Source: Dipteris shenzhenensis (lineage: Eukaryota > Polypodiophyta > Polypodiopsida > Gleicheniales). Taken from it: a stretch of 64,000 nucleotides of DNA. Within the stretch, counting starts at the first letter, position 1. Each line of letters opens with the position of its first letter. The translations under genes and the position numbers were made by a program. The DNA is taken from assembly GCA_047967505.1 (NCBI GenBank), contig CM106538.1, one strand, 5' to 3'. This document shows positions 11,253-23,510 of the stretch, in pieces. The notes under the pieces were generated by a model, which saw only the letters and a list, made by a program, of their open reading frames with translations, made no database searches and had not been told where the DNA came from.

Positions 11253-12382
11253 TATTATTATTACTAAGTGGAAATCCATCTTACAAGTTTGTTGAACTTT
11301 TAGTTTTATTAGCCCATGTTTGTGTGGAGGTGACCCATGTTGTGTTGCAAATACACATGCTAGTTTATATTGAGTTGTTGTGCATACATGTCATCTAACG
11401 TGTGTATAAGTTATAAAATATAACTTTGTATCTTGCAAAAACCACAGTTACTGAAAGATAGTTATAGAAAATATACATGTGTATCTTACAAAAAGCATAG
11501 GTAGTGAGCTAGGATGTAAATCATGAGACTAAGAACTACATCAAAAAGGCTTGCTTTGAGATTCTATGGTATACAATAATTAAGTGACAAAATATTTCTA
11601 AATTCTAAAACAAAAAAGTCCTCATTCTCCAAATAAATTTTTTGATAATATTTCACTCCTAGCTAAACTTATCACACCACTTGCAAGACTCACGACACCA
11701 ATTACAAGACTCATCATTAGATTCGGGTGTCTAGCTACAAGCCCTCCTAGAGTTCTTTTTCTTTTCCACTAACATGGTTGCATTACAACCCAATAACATG
11801 GTTGCATTATAACCCACACTTGAGGAATCCAATTGTCATTGTCATTCTTTATATTGTTCAAGACAGTAGACTTTGAACTACTTTTATACCATCATTTTCC
11901 AATTCCACCTCTCATAATCCTTTGAAAAATTAGGACAATAGACAATAAGTCCTTAGATTCAATAAATGATGTTATGATTTTACAAAAAAATTAATTCAAA
12001 GCTAGGATATAGTTCAAAAACATAGTTTTTCTCAACAAAATATTGCTTCATCACACAATTTGCAAAATTTGTCCAATAAAATTAAAAAAATAAAGCAATA
12101 AAATGTTTGATATCTTTCATTTCTAGTCTAATTGTACCTGTTTAGTGCAGTGAAAAAAAAGTAAACATGATCTAAATTTACTTTTCCTAGGATTTATGTT
12201 ATAGTAAAGCAAATCAAAGAAGTATGTATTCCAAAGCAAAAAACTAACTCTCACTAAATTTCTTGCTACTTATCACCAATTTTTGCTCACATCAAATTGA
12301 CCACATGACTAAATGGCACAGTCCTTCCAATTTAATTGAAAAAAGTTGAAGCAAGGAAAACAACAAGATGAAAACCAATTGA
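11253..12382. other. AT-rich spacer, no gene seen
   Basis: Low-complexity AT-rich DNA with one small doublet, TAACATGGTTGCATTA(C/T)AACCCA, at about 11771-11815. No coding or transposon signature was recognised. Confidence 0.4.
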
Positions 12383-12530
12383 TTAAAATTATATGGTAAA
12401 AACAAAAGGCCTTTTGTTTAATATTAAAAGTATATGGTAAAACCAAAGGCCTTTTATTTGATATTAAAATGATATGGTAAAAATAGTTTAAACGAAAGGC
12501 ATAGATTGAATATCAAAATGATTAAAAGCT
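12383..12530 (+). repeat. Three-copy tandem repeat (about 45-50 bp)
   Basis: The unit TATGGTAAAA...AAAGGC(CTTTT)...GATATTAAAA occurs three times in tandem. The third copy is the most diverged, with ATAGATTGAATATC in place of CTTTTATTTGATATT. Confidence 0.75.
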
Positions 12531-14899
12531 TTTACCTCTTTGCAAGGCTCTTTCTCCTTTACACAAATTTGCATTCATGAACCAATAATAGTAGGTCTAG
12601 CACATGAAGCAAAAGGTATAAATCTTGTATTTAAGAAAAGAGTATGCTTAAATTAAAGTCAAGAACTACTTAATCATGACTATTATTAACTTCTATTTAA
12701 GCATCAATTTAAATTACTTGATATATTAAAATAAATTGAATTTACAAATACAAATGAAAAAATGGACATTGAAATGGATGAAAGTTTGATAGAATAAACT
12801 CAAAATAATTTTGGTTCTTTACAATGAGGATTCCAATGATTGCATATAATAGAATCAGTATAATAGCTCCCGATACATCCCTGAGGCTAATCACTTTATA
12901 AAAAACCCATATAACATTTCCACACATCCAAAATATCATTGCTTATTGCCATTAGGTCTTGAGGCTAGGTTTTAATGCTTGGCCTCCAGCCTATAAATTG
13001 GGAAATTGAGGTTGTTAGACCTATTGTGCACCTCTAACATTGTCTTCATTATGCTTAGTCAATGAATTTATTCTCTTTTTATTTCATTAAGAACCAAACT
13101 TAAAAGAAAAACGATTCAAGAAACACATTGTTTTTGCAACAAAGAAACATAGAAAAGTTGCTTGTATTTTCTTGATTTCTCACATACATATATATGGCTA
13201 GATCTTGACATCAAGCCTAGGATCCAATGGTGGATGTGGGTCTATAATACATCTTTGTGCATGTATGTTGCTAAATGTAATTCTACCTTTAATCCAAAAA
13301 TGCGTTAGGACATTGGCCCTTGAAACATCACATAAATTTCTAAAAGATAAGTCCCATGAGTGCTTATATCTCTTAAAGTGTCCTCCTTCTAATTTATAAA
13401 TGGGTTGAGAAAAGGTAAGCTCTATGAGGATACAATATGAATATGCAAAGATTAGGTTTAGTATATGTCCAAAATCTATGCAAAATCCTCTTATTTTCAA
13501 AGAGTAGACTTTTGATCCAAATATCTGTTAGGAGTGGCAAGGCTTAAGAGCTGTGAAGGTTTTGTAAAAGTAACTAATTTTGCCAATTTTATGGTATTAC
13601 ACATATGGACAAGTCCATGGGTGCATTACCAAATGTAGTTATACATAGGATCCAAGAATTGATGGTAATGGAACACATTGTGTCTTTAAAAGATTTGCAT
13701 TTTTGCAAGCTCTCATTATTTAATGGAGCCTTACTTTATTATTCAATGCAGCCTTACACATTGTGCCTTTTAAAGATTTGCAACTTTGCAAGCTCTCATT
13801 ATTTAATGGAGCCTTACTTTTGGTCTAGCAACAGATTCAAGGAAGATAGACTTTGAGTTACAATCCAAGTTAGCAAAGATTAGGTAATCTATTGACAAAT
13901 TATGATAAGGTAATATGATGATAAAAGACTTGGTAATACGATGACTAAATATGCATGGCATCATGCTCTAAAATGTAGCCTTAATTTTTGTACCAATATA
14001 AATTAGAAGAAGATCTATTTCACTTTGTAATGCAAGTCCATAAAGGTTATGGATTTAAAAGAATAGGATAGGGAGCAAACACACACTTGTGAAAGGATAA
14101 AAACTAGCTTTCTAACTAAATCATGATAATTGTGTCCATTATTATAAAAACTTCTAGTAGTTAAAGCAAAGAAAACAATCCTTATCTTCAACAACACTAA
14201 AGTAATGGATGCTCTAGGCTAGTAATGTATTCGTAAAGAGTCAAAGGGGAATCTTTTTGAAATGGAGTTGCAAAAGCATCTTTTGGGATAAATATACACA
14301 GTGATGGGTGGATTCGAGGACCCAAAGTAAACAAGGGGTTGATAGCTTCATCAAGAATAACAAAGCATGCATTAATCAGATAGCCCTTGAGGTGAATATG
14401 AAGCTTGATGAAGATATCTATGATGCTCCATAGGGTGGTTGATTGCAACTACAAAAAGATCAGAGTGAAAGAGGTTTGAAGACATAGCAGGCACAACCAA
14501 GCTAATCACATGGGCAATGGCATAATTGAATTTTTAAGGAAGAAGAGGTGGCATTGGCAAATTGCATTAGTAGAGGGGCATTTGAAGAGATATACAAGTT
14601 CTGGTTTGTAAAAACCTCTAGCAATTTCCCACATGGCATGTACTATCGAAAGGGTTACAAAGGAGGGGAGAGTAGCCCTTTCTTATATGTCAAACACTAT
14701 AGAAGGGGAATGTGGACTAGAGGTCTATGTGTGGGGGCGATAGAGCTAGCATAGAGATGGGATAAGGCAATTCATGTTGTATTAATTTTGTAGTAAATGG
14801 GATAGGTTATCACTTTAGGAAAAGTAAGAAGATCATTAGGCTATAGTCATGCAAGCAATGCCTCTCCTATGTCTAGTGGAGAATTGCGATTCTGGAGTC
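12531..14899. other. AT-rich spacer with scattered short ORFs
   Basis: No family could be recognised. One short plus-strand ORF (14548-14754) reads cleanly but has no motif. It lies just upstream of the LINE-b trace and may be diverged LINE sequence. A tandem duplication inside this interval is listed separately. Confidence 0.35.
13672..13823 (+). repeat. Tandem duplication of about 83 bp
   Basis: Two copies share CACATTGTG, CTTTTAAAGATTTGCA and the block GCAAGCTCTCATTATTTAAT followed by GGAGCCTTACTTT. They are offset by about 83 bp, and the identity of the second half is near perfect. Confidence 0.8.
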
Positions 14900-15645
14900 T
14901 AATTGTGGAGATGGAAGAAGCTTTGAAGATGTGGGAATAGGAAAAACTAGAGGATGATAGAGTCAAGAGTAGGTAAAACTGGTGATAGGGTGACTATCCT
15001 TTCCATTGTTATTTTTCACATTGTTAACAGAAGCTATAAGAAAGAGGTGATAGATAAGATTCGATATAAAAAAGTAATGCCTACATTGAGCATTGGAAGA
15101 TTGCAAGAGCAGATAAGTTTGATTAAAAGCTTTGACCTTGTCAAGTATGTGGAATAGGAAGCTAAGTGTGAGGACCTTTTAAAATTAATAGATGACATGA
15201 TTCCTGTAAGCACACTTTGTCACCCCTTTGGTAGCTAAGTAAGAAGGACTTGGTGGATATGTTTTGCCTGTGAGTTCATCTAAAGATATGTGAATGTAGG
15301 GTTCATTAAATTATTTCCAAAGAAGCTTGACAAACTAGTGGTTGGGGATTGTAGACCCATAACCATATTGAATTTATGGAAATGGTTATGAGTCTTAAAA
15401 TTAGAGAACTTTGCTCTTATACATTTAGTCATGAGCAGACTAGATTTATCAAGGGGCATCAATGAATGTGATGAATGTTTCTTCTACAATTAACATTGCC
15501 AAGGCCACTAATAAAAGGGTTTATAAAAATGAAGGGACATCAATGAAAATGTGCTCACTATTAGTTTTGCAATTGACTTTGCCAGGGCCACTAATCAAAG
15601 GCATATTCTCTATGATAGGATTTGTTGGAACACATGGGGTTTCGG
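14900..15645 (+). mobile_element. LINE-b: fragment of LINE reverse transcriptase
   Basis: Broken plus-strand frames recall the start of a plant LINE RT domain. GFIKLFPKKLD...VGDCRPITILN (about 15299-15375) matches the family pattern of a Lys-Lys stretch followed by a RPI(S/T)LLN motif. HEQTRFIKGHQ (about 15430-15465) matches the (E)QTGFIKGR motif. A later frame, FAIDFARATNQ...YDRICW, resembles the DF.KAYD catalytic region. Upstream, 14950-15290, probably belongs to the same unit. Frameshifts and an internal repeat (about 15464-15600) destroy it, and neither end is defined. Confidence 0.55.
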
Positions 15646-17727
15646 GGAACTTTGATAGACATTTCCGGGCAAAGTGCCAGTTCCTCTTGTAAATACATGA
15701 AGTATCAAGAAGTCAAACGAGCTTGATGGACCAATCAATTGATTGACGTTCACCTTATCCGGCATCTCTTAGGCTCCCATAGTATTTAGGCGCTTTTGAC
15801 TCTCTAAGGGATTTTCTTGCTGACTGTGGGATACATAGCAAACTCTCTAGCAAGCAAGTTACATTATCCAAAGCATCATCTAACCAACAATGTAACCACC
15901 CATATGGAAACAAGAATTCATCAATACTAAACGCTAGGTTCCATGGGAATGCCAAAATGGCAACCCCTACAAGGATAAAGGATATACCCACCAAGAAATT
16001 TTGAATTGCTTTAGATACACAAAGTTAAAAGAAAAAATATTTTCCTAAAAATTGGAAGAAGGGAATCTAAAAGAAGAGAAATCCAAACCTTCAGATACTC
16101 ATATTAAAATGAACAAGGAATAAGGGAATCCGAAAAAAGGGAAATCTAAGCCTTCAGATACGCGTACTAAAAGTCCCTTGGACAAGGGCAATCCTGAAAG
16201 AAAGAATATGTAGCCAACGAGTAGCCAACACATCTCACGTTGAGGAAGATTTGAGGGTATTTATTTAAAGAACTTCACATCTGGCAGCATGCTAATTGCA
16301 CTTACCCAAACTATCCAAGAGTCAAATGTGGAAGAGATAGGTCACCAAAGAGAGCCCCTTGGGTCACATATGCATTCACAAGGAGGCCATACTCGAATAC
16401 AAGGAGCTTTCCATAAAGAATAAATAGAACCCCTCCACTTTAATCCGTTTCTCAAGTCATGGCTTGACTTTGTCCACAGGCACCTTACAAACCACTGTCT
16501 TTGCGAAAGCCCCTCTTTGTTCAGCAACCTACATGCAACAATTGGTAAGCCTCCTCATTTGAAATCCTTGGTACCACATAAAGTTGATAAACCTTATCAG
16601 TATACACAACTCTTTCTTTCTGAGATAGGTCCACCCCCTCAAAAATTCACGAATCCATAATACACGTATCTCGTGAACCGTAATATCCACTACCACAGTG
16701 TCTAAATCACCTTTCCCTCACCCATGTGAAGCCCAACAAAACGTGATGAAGTATTTAAAACCTCAAACCAATGAAATCTATGGCCTTTCCTCTTGGCCCT
16801 TACTTCAAGCTCTGGATTGTGATTGTGCCACCCCCCACTCGACTACATCTCGCATGCTCTGCTGTCGTGCACTCACGACCGTGGTGATTGTACCACCTTA
16901 TTGAAATTGGAATATTGTAAGGATCAAAATCACACCGATATTACTTTTGAGATGTCAGCTGCCTGCCAAGTAAGCTCGGCAATTAATCACTTGCCAATGT
17001 CACACAAAGATGTGGTCCTATCCATGTCCAAATGGAAGATGTGGTCCTATGCATGTCCAAATGTATTCCGCTTGGAGTAAAAAAGAACTGGGCATGGGTT
17101 GACACGTGGTATTGTTCCATGCTTTGAGAAAACCAATGGTCATGTGCTAGAGGAAATGAAAGATGCCATTGAAAAGTTAACTCAGGATCTGTTGCTCTGC
17201 GGATCTTCGGAGCGTCCACGATGAAACACGGGCGTTGGTACGCTACGCTCGCGCTCGGCTCGGCGATCTGCGGCGCTGCCATGGAGTTATTTATGATCAA
17301 TACGGGCTTCTGTGTGTGAGATGCTCCAAAACTTCACGTCCTATCTTCTTGAAAAAGCAAGCTTGCTCATATTCACATCTTTGAAGTCAAACCTTTGAAA
17401 TTAGATCAAAGAAAAGGCACTAGAAAGAAGTCGAAGTATGCCCAAAATACACTTTCTGTTTGAAATTTGGTTAAAGAATGGGCACGCATTGGACGGTCTT
17501 ACTGGCGTAAGTATCCAGGTTTTGTTTCTTGGCTCCACGGAAGTTACGGAAATCTTAGGCATAGTACAGATGCTCAAAATAATACACAAAAAAGTTGGCT
17601 CGGGGGTTCGTGAGAGGGAGAATGGTATTTACTAAGGCTTGTGAAAGACCAAAAAATGCTTATGAGACCACAAGCTAAACTGAAACACCCTGTATAGGGG
17701 AACTAGAAATTTGTAGCACACCTCTAT
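15646..17727. other. Spacer, no gene recognised
   Basis: It contains a short tandem repeat at about 16060-16175 (GGGAATC(T/C)(A/G)AAAGAA...CCTTCAGATAC, two copies about 70 bp apart). It also has a GC-rich patch at about 17200-17285 and a G-box-like CACGTG at about 17103-17108. These last two features could be a promoter or first exon, but no splice-consistent reading frame was found. Confidence 0.35.
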
Positions 17728-18025
17728 TTATGTAGTGAAAACTAGAGAAAAAGCTGTAAATACATACGAGATTTGATGAAACAAGCCAAGGATCTCGCTG
17801 GTGTCCAGAGCTGGCCCATAGCTATTCCTGGATCTGTAGGTGCCCAGCGTCAGGATAAAGCCATTCTCAGTCAGCCAGAGAAAATGGTTTCTGTAGGATG
17901 CTAGTTTGATGGCATGAAGTGGCATTGAGGATACCCAAGTAGGTGTACCTGCGTCAGGATAAAGTCATCCTCAGTTAGGCGGAGAAAATGGCCTCTCTAA
18001 AATGCCATTTTGATGGCATAAAGGA
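17728..18025 (-). other. Duplicated exon-like module, unknown function
   Basis: On the minus strand, one copy (about 17925-17780) reads MPLHAIKLASYRNHFLWLTE followed by NGFILTLG. A second, more damaged copy upstream (about 18025-17945) reads YAIKMAF, a stop, RGHFLRLTEDDFILTQ. The pattern (H/Y)AIK(L/M)A...R.HFL.LTE..FILT recalls beta-trefoil-like repeat modules in which a core AIKL is followed by a YL or FL. That is only a resemblance and no family is assigned. The intact copy opens to 65 codons. This may be an exon remnant of a host gene. Confidence 0.35.
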
Positions 18026-18160
18026 AGAAGGAGGTCGTCTCTAATGATCCAATGGATCTTCTATTGTGTCAGACATAGAGAGGGTGCATCTAGAGAATAT
18101 TGGTATGGAGGAGGTGGACATGCTTAGAGAGTTAAAAAATCTGATGACTCGTGCATACCT

Positions 18161-19171
18161 TTTTTTTGTTTTTTAAACAAAGAAAATGAACTGCCATTAA
18201 TGCATTGAAATAACCAACCATACAAATCAGCAAAACCAAAAGGTGTTGACCATAGGAAACAAGATAGAACTTAACAAAACCAGCTTACTCCTACAGAACT
18301 CAGCTCACTGCCTAGGGAATCTCTAGAACTTGGTTGTCAAAAAGAAACCAGCTTACTTTAGGAGAACTTAGCTCACTGCCTAGGGAATCTCCTAAATGGG
18401 GGTTAGCAGCGAATACCTCTTGCCACAGTGAGGACATAAAAAATGCATGCATGCCATGCCTTGCAGAAACAGTCCTGCTTTCCGGCGGTAGCTCCAGATT
18501 CCGGAGTCCTTGTGCTCCCAGATGGCATGTAGGGTGTAAAGAATATCCTACCAAATGGCGACAAAAGTGGCTGCTAGGAAAATTTGATGTCCTCCCATCA
18601 CCAAAATGCAATGGGCAACCCATATGTTCCAAGCAGTAATGTTGGGCACCGTCTTCCATACACTATTCTCTAGCGAAGGCGTAGGGCGTACATGGCAGGG
18701 AGGCACCGCATCATATGCCTCAATCCTAACCACATGCTGGCCTTGGATCCGGTAAGTTAGACCTCCCTACGCGACCATCCCCCATGTGAAGTCTTGTTGA
18801 ATCGGCTGCATGTTGACCACAATCCTACACGCCACTAACCAAATCCTATCTAGCGCTGGGCATCCCAGAGATAGTGAGATATCAACTTTAGCACTCTGCC
18901 TGTGCAACTAGTGGCAGCTGCCATCCACCCGCATCTGCTCCATCCAAGGGCGAATGGGCAAGCTCCCATGAGCCATGAGATTTTCCGTGGTCTCAGGCTA
19001 GTCCAGAGACGCGACCAAAAGCGAGAGAGAACCTCATGTGGACCTCTTGCTCAACCCAATGACGCTTCCTCAAGGGGGTCCAGGCTATGGCTTTTAGCTG
19101 CAAGCAGTGGCCAATGTGAGTCGTATAGGAGAAAACGGACACCTCCTCTACTCTATTCGTGTGCTCTACTC
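18161..19171 (-). mobile_element. LINE-c, 3' part: zf-RVT region and poly(A) end
   Basis: The minus strand gives the C-terminal part of a LINE ORF2. A linker (KAIAWTPLRKRHWVEQEVH) leads into HGSLPIRPWMEQMRVDGSC, then a cysteine-bearing block with GCPALDRIWLVACRI, then ITAWNIWVAHCILVMGGHQ. These fit the zf-RVT pattern (W...HGSLP...C...CP....W) and the conserved end of such LINEs. The T-rich run at 18160-18176 on the plus strand is the poly(A) tail, and the adjacent AAACAAAGAAAATG resembles the LINE-a end. The 5' continuation lies at 35566-36680, on the other side of Copia-2. Confidence 0.7.
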
Positions 19172-19208
19172 TGAAGGATCGCATAAACAAAAGAGAGCAC
19201 GTACAAGG
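19172..19208 (-). repeat. Copia-2 3' LTR, outer piece (37 bp)
   Basis: TGAAGGATCGCATAAACAAA and the following AGAGAGCACGTACAAGG match the end of the Copia-2 5' LTR at 35342-35378. The piece is cut at CAAGG (19204-19208), where Copia-1 begins. CAAGG recurs directly after the last Copia-1 LTR (29937-29941), followed by the rest of this LTR. This is a 5-bp target duplication. Confidence 0.8.
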
Positions 19209-19336
19209 TGTTGGGATATCAAGCTCCACTCGTGATATGCCAGGGTGACCGTTGTGCATTTATGTCACCGACTTGTTGGTACACCACCCATGAATAATAG
19301 CTGGATTACAACTATCTTTATGTACTCTAGTTAGTG
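19209..19336 (+). repeat. Copia-1 5' LTR remnant (128 bp)
   Basis: TGTTGGGATATCAAGCTCC through CTCTAGTTAGTG matches the first part of the Copia-1 LTRs, with one internal gap (AGCTGCAGATGTGGT missing). It then jumps straight to pre-integrase coding sequence. The deletion removed the remainder of the LTR, the PBS, gag and protease. Confidence 0.8.
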
Positions 19337-20848
19337 CAAATTGGTAAAGTTTCTTTGTCTATGCAGGATGGGAAAAAGAAATACTTGTCTGATGTATTTC
19401 ATGTCCCGAATATCACCAAGAACCTGGTTTCTGTTGGTCAAATGGTTGAGCAGGGCTTGCAAGTCAGATTTAATCCTCATGGATGCTTTGTTGAGGATAT
19501 GAAAAATAAAGGTCGCTTGATAGCAAAAGGGAAAAAGAAGGGCATGATGTTTATGTTGGATGCGGACATGTCTGAATTGAGTACAGCAATGTTTGCACAT
19601 AGGATCGGTGGAGTTGCAGATATTGATATTTGGCATAAACGCATTGGTCATGTTAATGTACAACAACTTAAATTAATGCAGGCTCAAAATATTGTTGCAG
19701 GATTGCCTAAGTTCAAGGTTGCAGAAATGCATAAGGTATGTGAAGCCTGTCAATTTGGAAAACAGGCAAGGAAACTATTTCTTAGACATGTTCAAGAGAG
19801 TAAGAGGTCATTGGAATTAATCCACTCTGATGTGTGGACTACTAAAGCTGCATCTATTGGAGGCAGTTATTATTTTGTCACTTTTATTGATAACTATAGC
19901 AGAAAAATTTGGGTATATTTTATGAAAAAGAAAAGTGAAGTGTTTGGGCATTTCAAAGCTTTTAAAGTTATGGTTGAGAAAGAAATAGGCTTGCAAATAA
20001 AATGCCTAAGGTCAGATGGAGGGGGAGAGTACCTCTCAAATGAGTTTGCAAGATTCCTGCAAGAGCATGGCATAAAGCAAGAGAAGTGAAGTGTTTGGGC
20101 ATTTCAAAGCTTTTAAAGTTATGGTTGAGAAAGAAATAGGCCTGCAAATAAAATGCCTAAGGTCAGATGGAGGGAGAGAGTACCTCTCAAATGAGTTTGC
20201 AAGATTTCTGCAAGAGCATGGCATAAAGCAGCAATATTCATGCAGTCATATCCCACAGCGAAATGGACTTGCAAAAAGGAAAAACAGGCATATTGGAGAG
20301 GTATCTCGTGTCATGCTCCACGAAAAAGACCTGTCAAATTATTATTGGACTGAAGCAGTTGCTACAGCAGTCTACATAATGAACAGGACTCCTACTGTAG
20401 TTATACATGGCATGACGCTAGAGGAAAGGTATACTGGTAGGAAATCAAATATTTCTCATTTAAAAGTTTTTTGTTGCATTTGTTCGTGTGTCAGATGAGT
20501 TGAGATCCAAGTTGGATTCAAAAGCTGAGAAGTGCATCTTTATTGATTATTCTCTGCAGCAGAAAGGCTATAGATGCTATAACCTTTCTACTCGTAAGTT
20601 TACAGTGAGTAGAGATGTTTTTTTTAATGAGATGAGCAGCTGGTATAAACCAGTAAATGGTATAGACCTGTCAGATTATTATTGGACTGAAGCAGTTGCT
20701 ACAGCAGTCTACATAATGAACAGGACTCCTACTGTAGCAATACATGGCATGACGCTAGAGGAAAGGTATACTGGTAGGAAATCAAATATTTCTCATTTAA
20801 AAGTTTTTTGTTGCATTTGTTCGTGTGTCAGATGAGTTGAGATCCAAG
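19337..20848 (+). pseudogene. Copia-1 pre-integrase and integrase, broken
   Basis: The frame from 19352 reads the end of the protease/GAG-pre-integrase region (HVPNITKNLVSVGQMVEQG). The zinc-binding HHCC motif follows (WHKRIGHVN... CEACQFGKQAR), then the core rve domain with the first catalytic Asp (HSDVWTT), then the SDGGGEY and IPQRNGLAKRKNR stretch. Integrase inserts the cDNA into the host genome. A 151-bp tandem duplication (19937-20238) and a 337-bp one (20325-20998) each shift the frame. An older frameshift in FCCICSCVR, before SDELRSKLD, is present in both copies of the 337-bp block. Confidence 0.8.
19937..20238 (+). repeat. 151-bp tandem duplication in integrase
   Basis: GAAGTGTTTGGGCATTTCAA through GAGCATGGCATAAAGCA occurs twice with an offset of 151 bp and only a few differences. 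Since 151 is not a multiple of three, the duplication truncates the first integrase frame just after GIKQ. Confidence 0.85.
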
Positions 20849-20998
20849 TTGGATCCAAAAGCTGAGAAGTGCATCTTTATTGATTATTCTCTGCAGCAGA
20901 AAGGCTATAGATGCTATAACCTTTCTACTCGTAAGTTTACAGTGAGTAGAGATGTTTTTTTTAATGAGATGAGCAGCTGGTATAAACCAGTAAATGTG
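20325..20998 (+). repeat. 337-bp tandem duplication in integrase
   Basis: Two copies at offset 337 bp run from AGACCTGTCA(A/G)ATTATTATTGG to TATAAACCAGTAAATG. They differ at a handful of sites (GTAGTTATA versus GTAGCAATA; TTGGATTCA versus TTGGATCCA). The second copy overlaps the start of tandem unit A. Confidence 0.85.
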
Positions 20999-23152
20999 AT
21001 TGATGATGTAGATGCACAAAATGGTCAGTGGACATGTAGTGTACTCTAGCAGTAATTCACATACTTCGCCATGGATAGGCAGATTGAGATCAGGAGAATC
21101 TCCTCAAAGCAATGCAAATAGTGGTATGCAAGTATCACGAAAGGAAAAAGAGAAAGTAGATCAGCCCATGGTTGATGTGAATGCAGGTCACTCTTATGTG
21201 GATGGTGAATCCAGTGGCTCAGAACAGAGCCTTGATGATGAGTTGGGTATTCCTTCTGTTGTTACACCTGAAGTAAGGAAGACAAAGGATGTTTTGAGAG
21301 TACCTGGTAGTAAGCCTATTTTGCGCAGGTCTACCAGAGTTAAGTATCATGTGGATAGGCTGAAATATGATGGAGTTACAGCCATTCACTATGCCTATAT
21401 GATCAAAGTGATACATAAACCAGAACCCACTTCTTTTGAGCAAGCCATGGGAAAAGAAAAATGAGAGAAAGCTATGGTTGAAGAAATGGATGCTTTAGAA
21501 GCAAATGCTACATGGGAATTGGTGTCTTTGCCTAAAGACAAGAATGCAATTGGCTGCAAGTGGGTCTATAAGGTGAAGCACAATGCAGATGGTTCTGTGA
21601 GCAGATACAAGGCAAGATTAGTTGTCAAGGGGTATGTACAGACATATGGCATTGATTATGAAGAAACATTCAGTCCGGTTGCAAGGATGGCAACCGTAAG
21701 AGCAGCCATTGCTATGGGTGCATCAAAGGAATGGTCTTTACATCAGATGGATGTAAAGAATGTCTTCTTGCATGGTGATTTGCAAGAAGAGGTCTATATG
21801 GAGCAGCCATCAGGTTATGTGCATGATGTTTATCCTGAGTTTGTTTGCAGGTTGAAGAAAGCCTTGTATGGCTTGAAGCAAGCATCAAGAGCATGGTCTG
21901 ATAAAATAGGACAGTATCTTGTCACTATAAGCTTTCAAATTTCCACGGTAGATTTCTCACTTTATGTGAGAAAACAGAGAAAGGTATTATGCTGCTTGTC
22001 ATTTATGTTGATGATTTGATCATCACAAGTGATAGTAATGAAGATATCATTCATGTGAAAATGCTATTGAAGCAGAAGTTTGAGATAAAGGATTTGGGAA
22101 AGCTGCATTACTTCTTGGACATTGAGGTGATTAGATTCACAAGTGGAATATGGCTCTTGCAGAGGCAGTATGGATTGGACATGCTGTCCAAATATGAGAT
22201 GACAGGCTGTAAGCCTATTTCAGTTCCTTTGGAGCAAAACGTGAAGCTGAGCGCAGATGCAGGTGAGCTTCTGAAAGATCCTACTATGTACAGACGCATA
22301 GTAGAAAGTTTGATTTATATGACTATTGTCGTGCCAGATTTGAGCTATGCTGTTAGGTTGGTAAGTCAGTTTATATAAGCTCCAAGGAAATCGCATTTGG
22401 ATGCGGCTAGACGCATACTGAGGTATGTGAAGTTCACATTGTAGTATGGACTATTTTATGAGACTGGGGTTCAGATACAGTTGCATGGATACACTGATGC
22501 TGATTGGGTTATTTCTGATAGACGATCTACGAGTGGATATGTGTTCTCTTTTGGGAGTGGTGCAGGCTCCAAGGAAATCGCATTTAGATGCGGCTAGACG
22601 CATACTGAGGTATGTGAAGTCCACATTGTAGTATGGACTATTTTATGAGATTGGGGTTCAGATACAGTTGCATGGATACACTGATGCTGATTGAGCTGGT
22701 AGTATTTCTAATAGACGATCTACCAGTGGATATGTGTTCTCTTTTGGAAGTGTTGCAGTCACTTGGAGCAGCAAGAAACAACCTACAGTTGTCTTATCGA
22801 GCACAGAGACTGAGTACAGAAGTGCAGCAATGGTTGCATGTGAGGTAGCTTTGTTGCGTAAGCTACTTTATGATTTGCATCAGTCTACAGATGGGTCAGT
22901 TGTCATTTATTGTGATAACATGAGCAGTATACACTTGGCAAATAGCCCAGTCTATCATGCTAGAACAAAGCACTTTAAGGTGCATTATCACTATGTGCGA
23001 GAGAAGGTTCTAGTAGGTTTTATTGATTTGGTTTATGTCAACACAGAGGATCAGGTAGCTGACATATTCACGAAGGCCTTGGGTGCAGAGAAGCTGCACA
23101 AGTTCAGAGACCTGCTTAGTGTGCAGGAATTGGGATTCAGCTTGAGGAGGAG
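20849..23152 (+). pseudogene. Copia-1 unit A: RT and RNase H, broken
   Basis: Order of parts: integrase tail (AEKCIFIDYSLQQKGYRCYN), a linker with (RRSTRVKYHVDRLKYD), then the RT_2 domain ([71 protein letters not shown]). The catalytic VIYVDDLIIT is at about 22000. RNase H follows ([61 protein letters not shown]). Lesions: TGA in place of Trp just before EKAMVEEMDALE, a frameshift before the YVDD motif, a stop after LVSQFI, and a 187-bp tandem duplication. A purine tract, GAGGAGGAG, precedes the LTR. Confidence 0.85.
22379..22752 (+). repeat. 187-bp tandem duplication between RT and RNase H
   Basis: GCTCCAAGGAAATCGCATTT through GATCTAC(G/C)AGTGGATATG is present twice at offset 187 bp. It repeats the start of RNase H and adds a frameshift. 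The same duplication, base for base, occurs in units B (25593-25966) and C (28807-29180), so it came before the array. Confidence 0.85.
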
Positions 23153-23510
23153 TGTTGAGATATTGAGCTCCACTCGTGATATGTCAGGTTGACTGTTGTG
23201 CATTTATGTCACCGACTTGTTAGCTGCAGATGTGGTTGGTACACCGCCCATGAATAATAGCTGGATGACAGCTATCTTTATGTACTCTAGTTAGTGGCTC
23301 AGTTAGTATGCCACCTAGGTTAGCTGAGTTTGGTATGAGACCCACATATAGGGTTCATCTATTCCTTTTGTACTAAGAGAGAGTTCTTTTGGCTTACATA
23401 ACTAAGAAGAGGAAAACTGTTTTCAGCCTCCACCTTTGTGTGTATTCCCCCATTGTGTATGTGAGAAAGTTGCAAGTGAGACTCCTTACTTCTCTCCCAC
23501 TAACTTCACA
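23153..23510 (+). repeat. Copia-1 LTR, unit A (358 bp)
   Basis: TGTTGAGATATTGAGCTCC through CCCACTAACTTCACA has TG...CA ends and follows a polypurine tract. It is followed by CAAGG and Copia-2 LTR sequence, the same junction as at the true right end of Copia-1, so it was copied with its flank. Confidence 0.85.

Noticed and set aside
17200-17285. GC-rich patch with alternating GCTCG words as a CpG-island promoter
   Set aside because: No transcript start, splice-consistent exon or downstream gene could be found. The patch is short.
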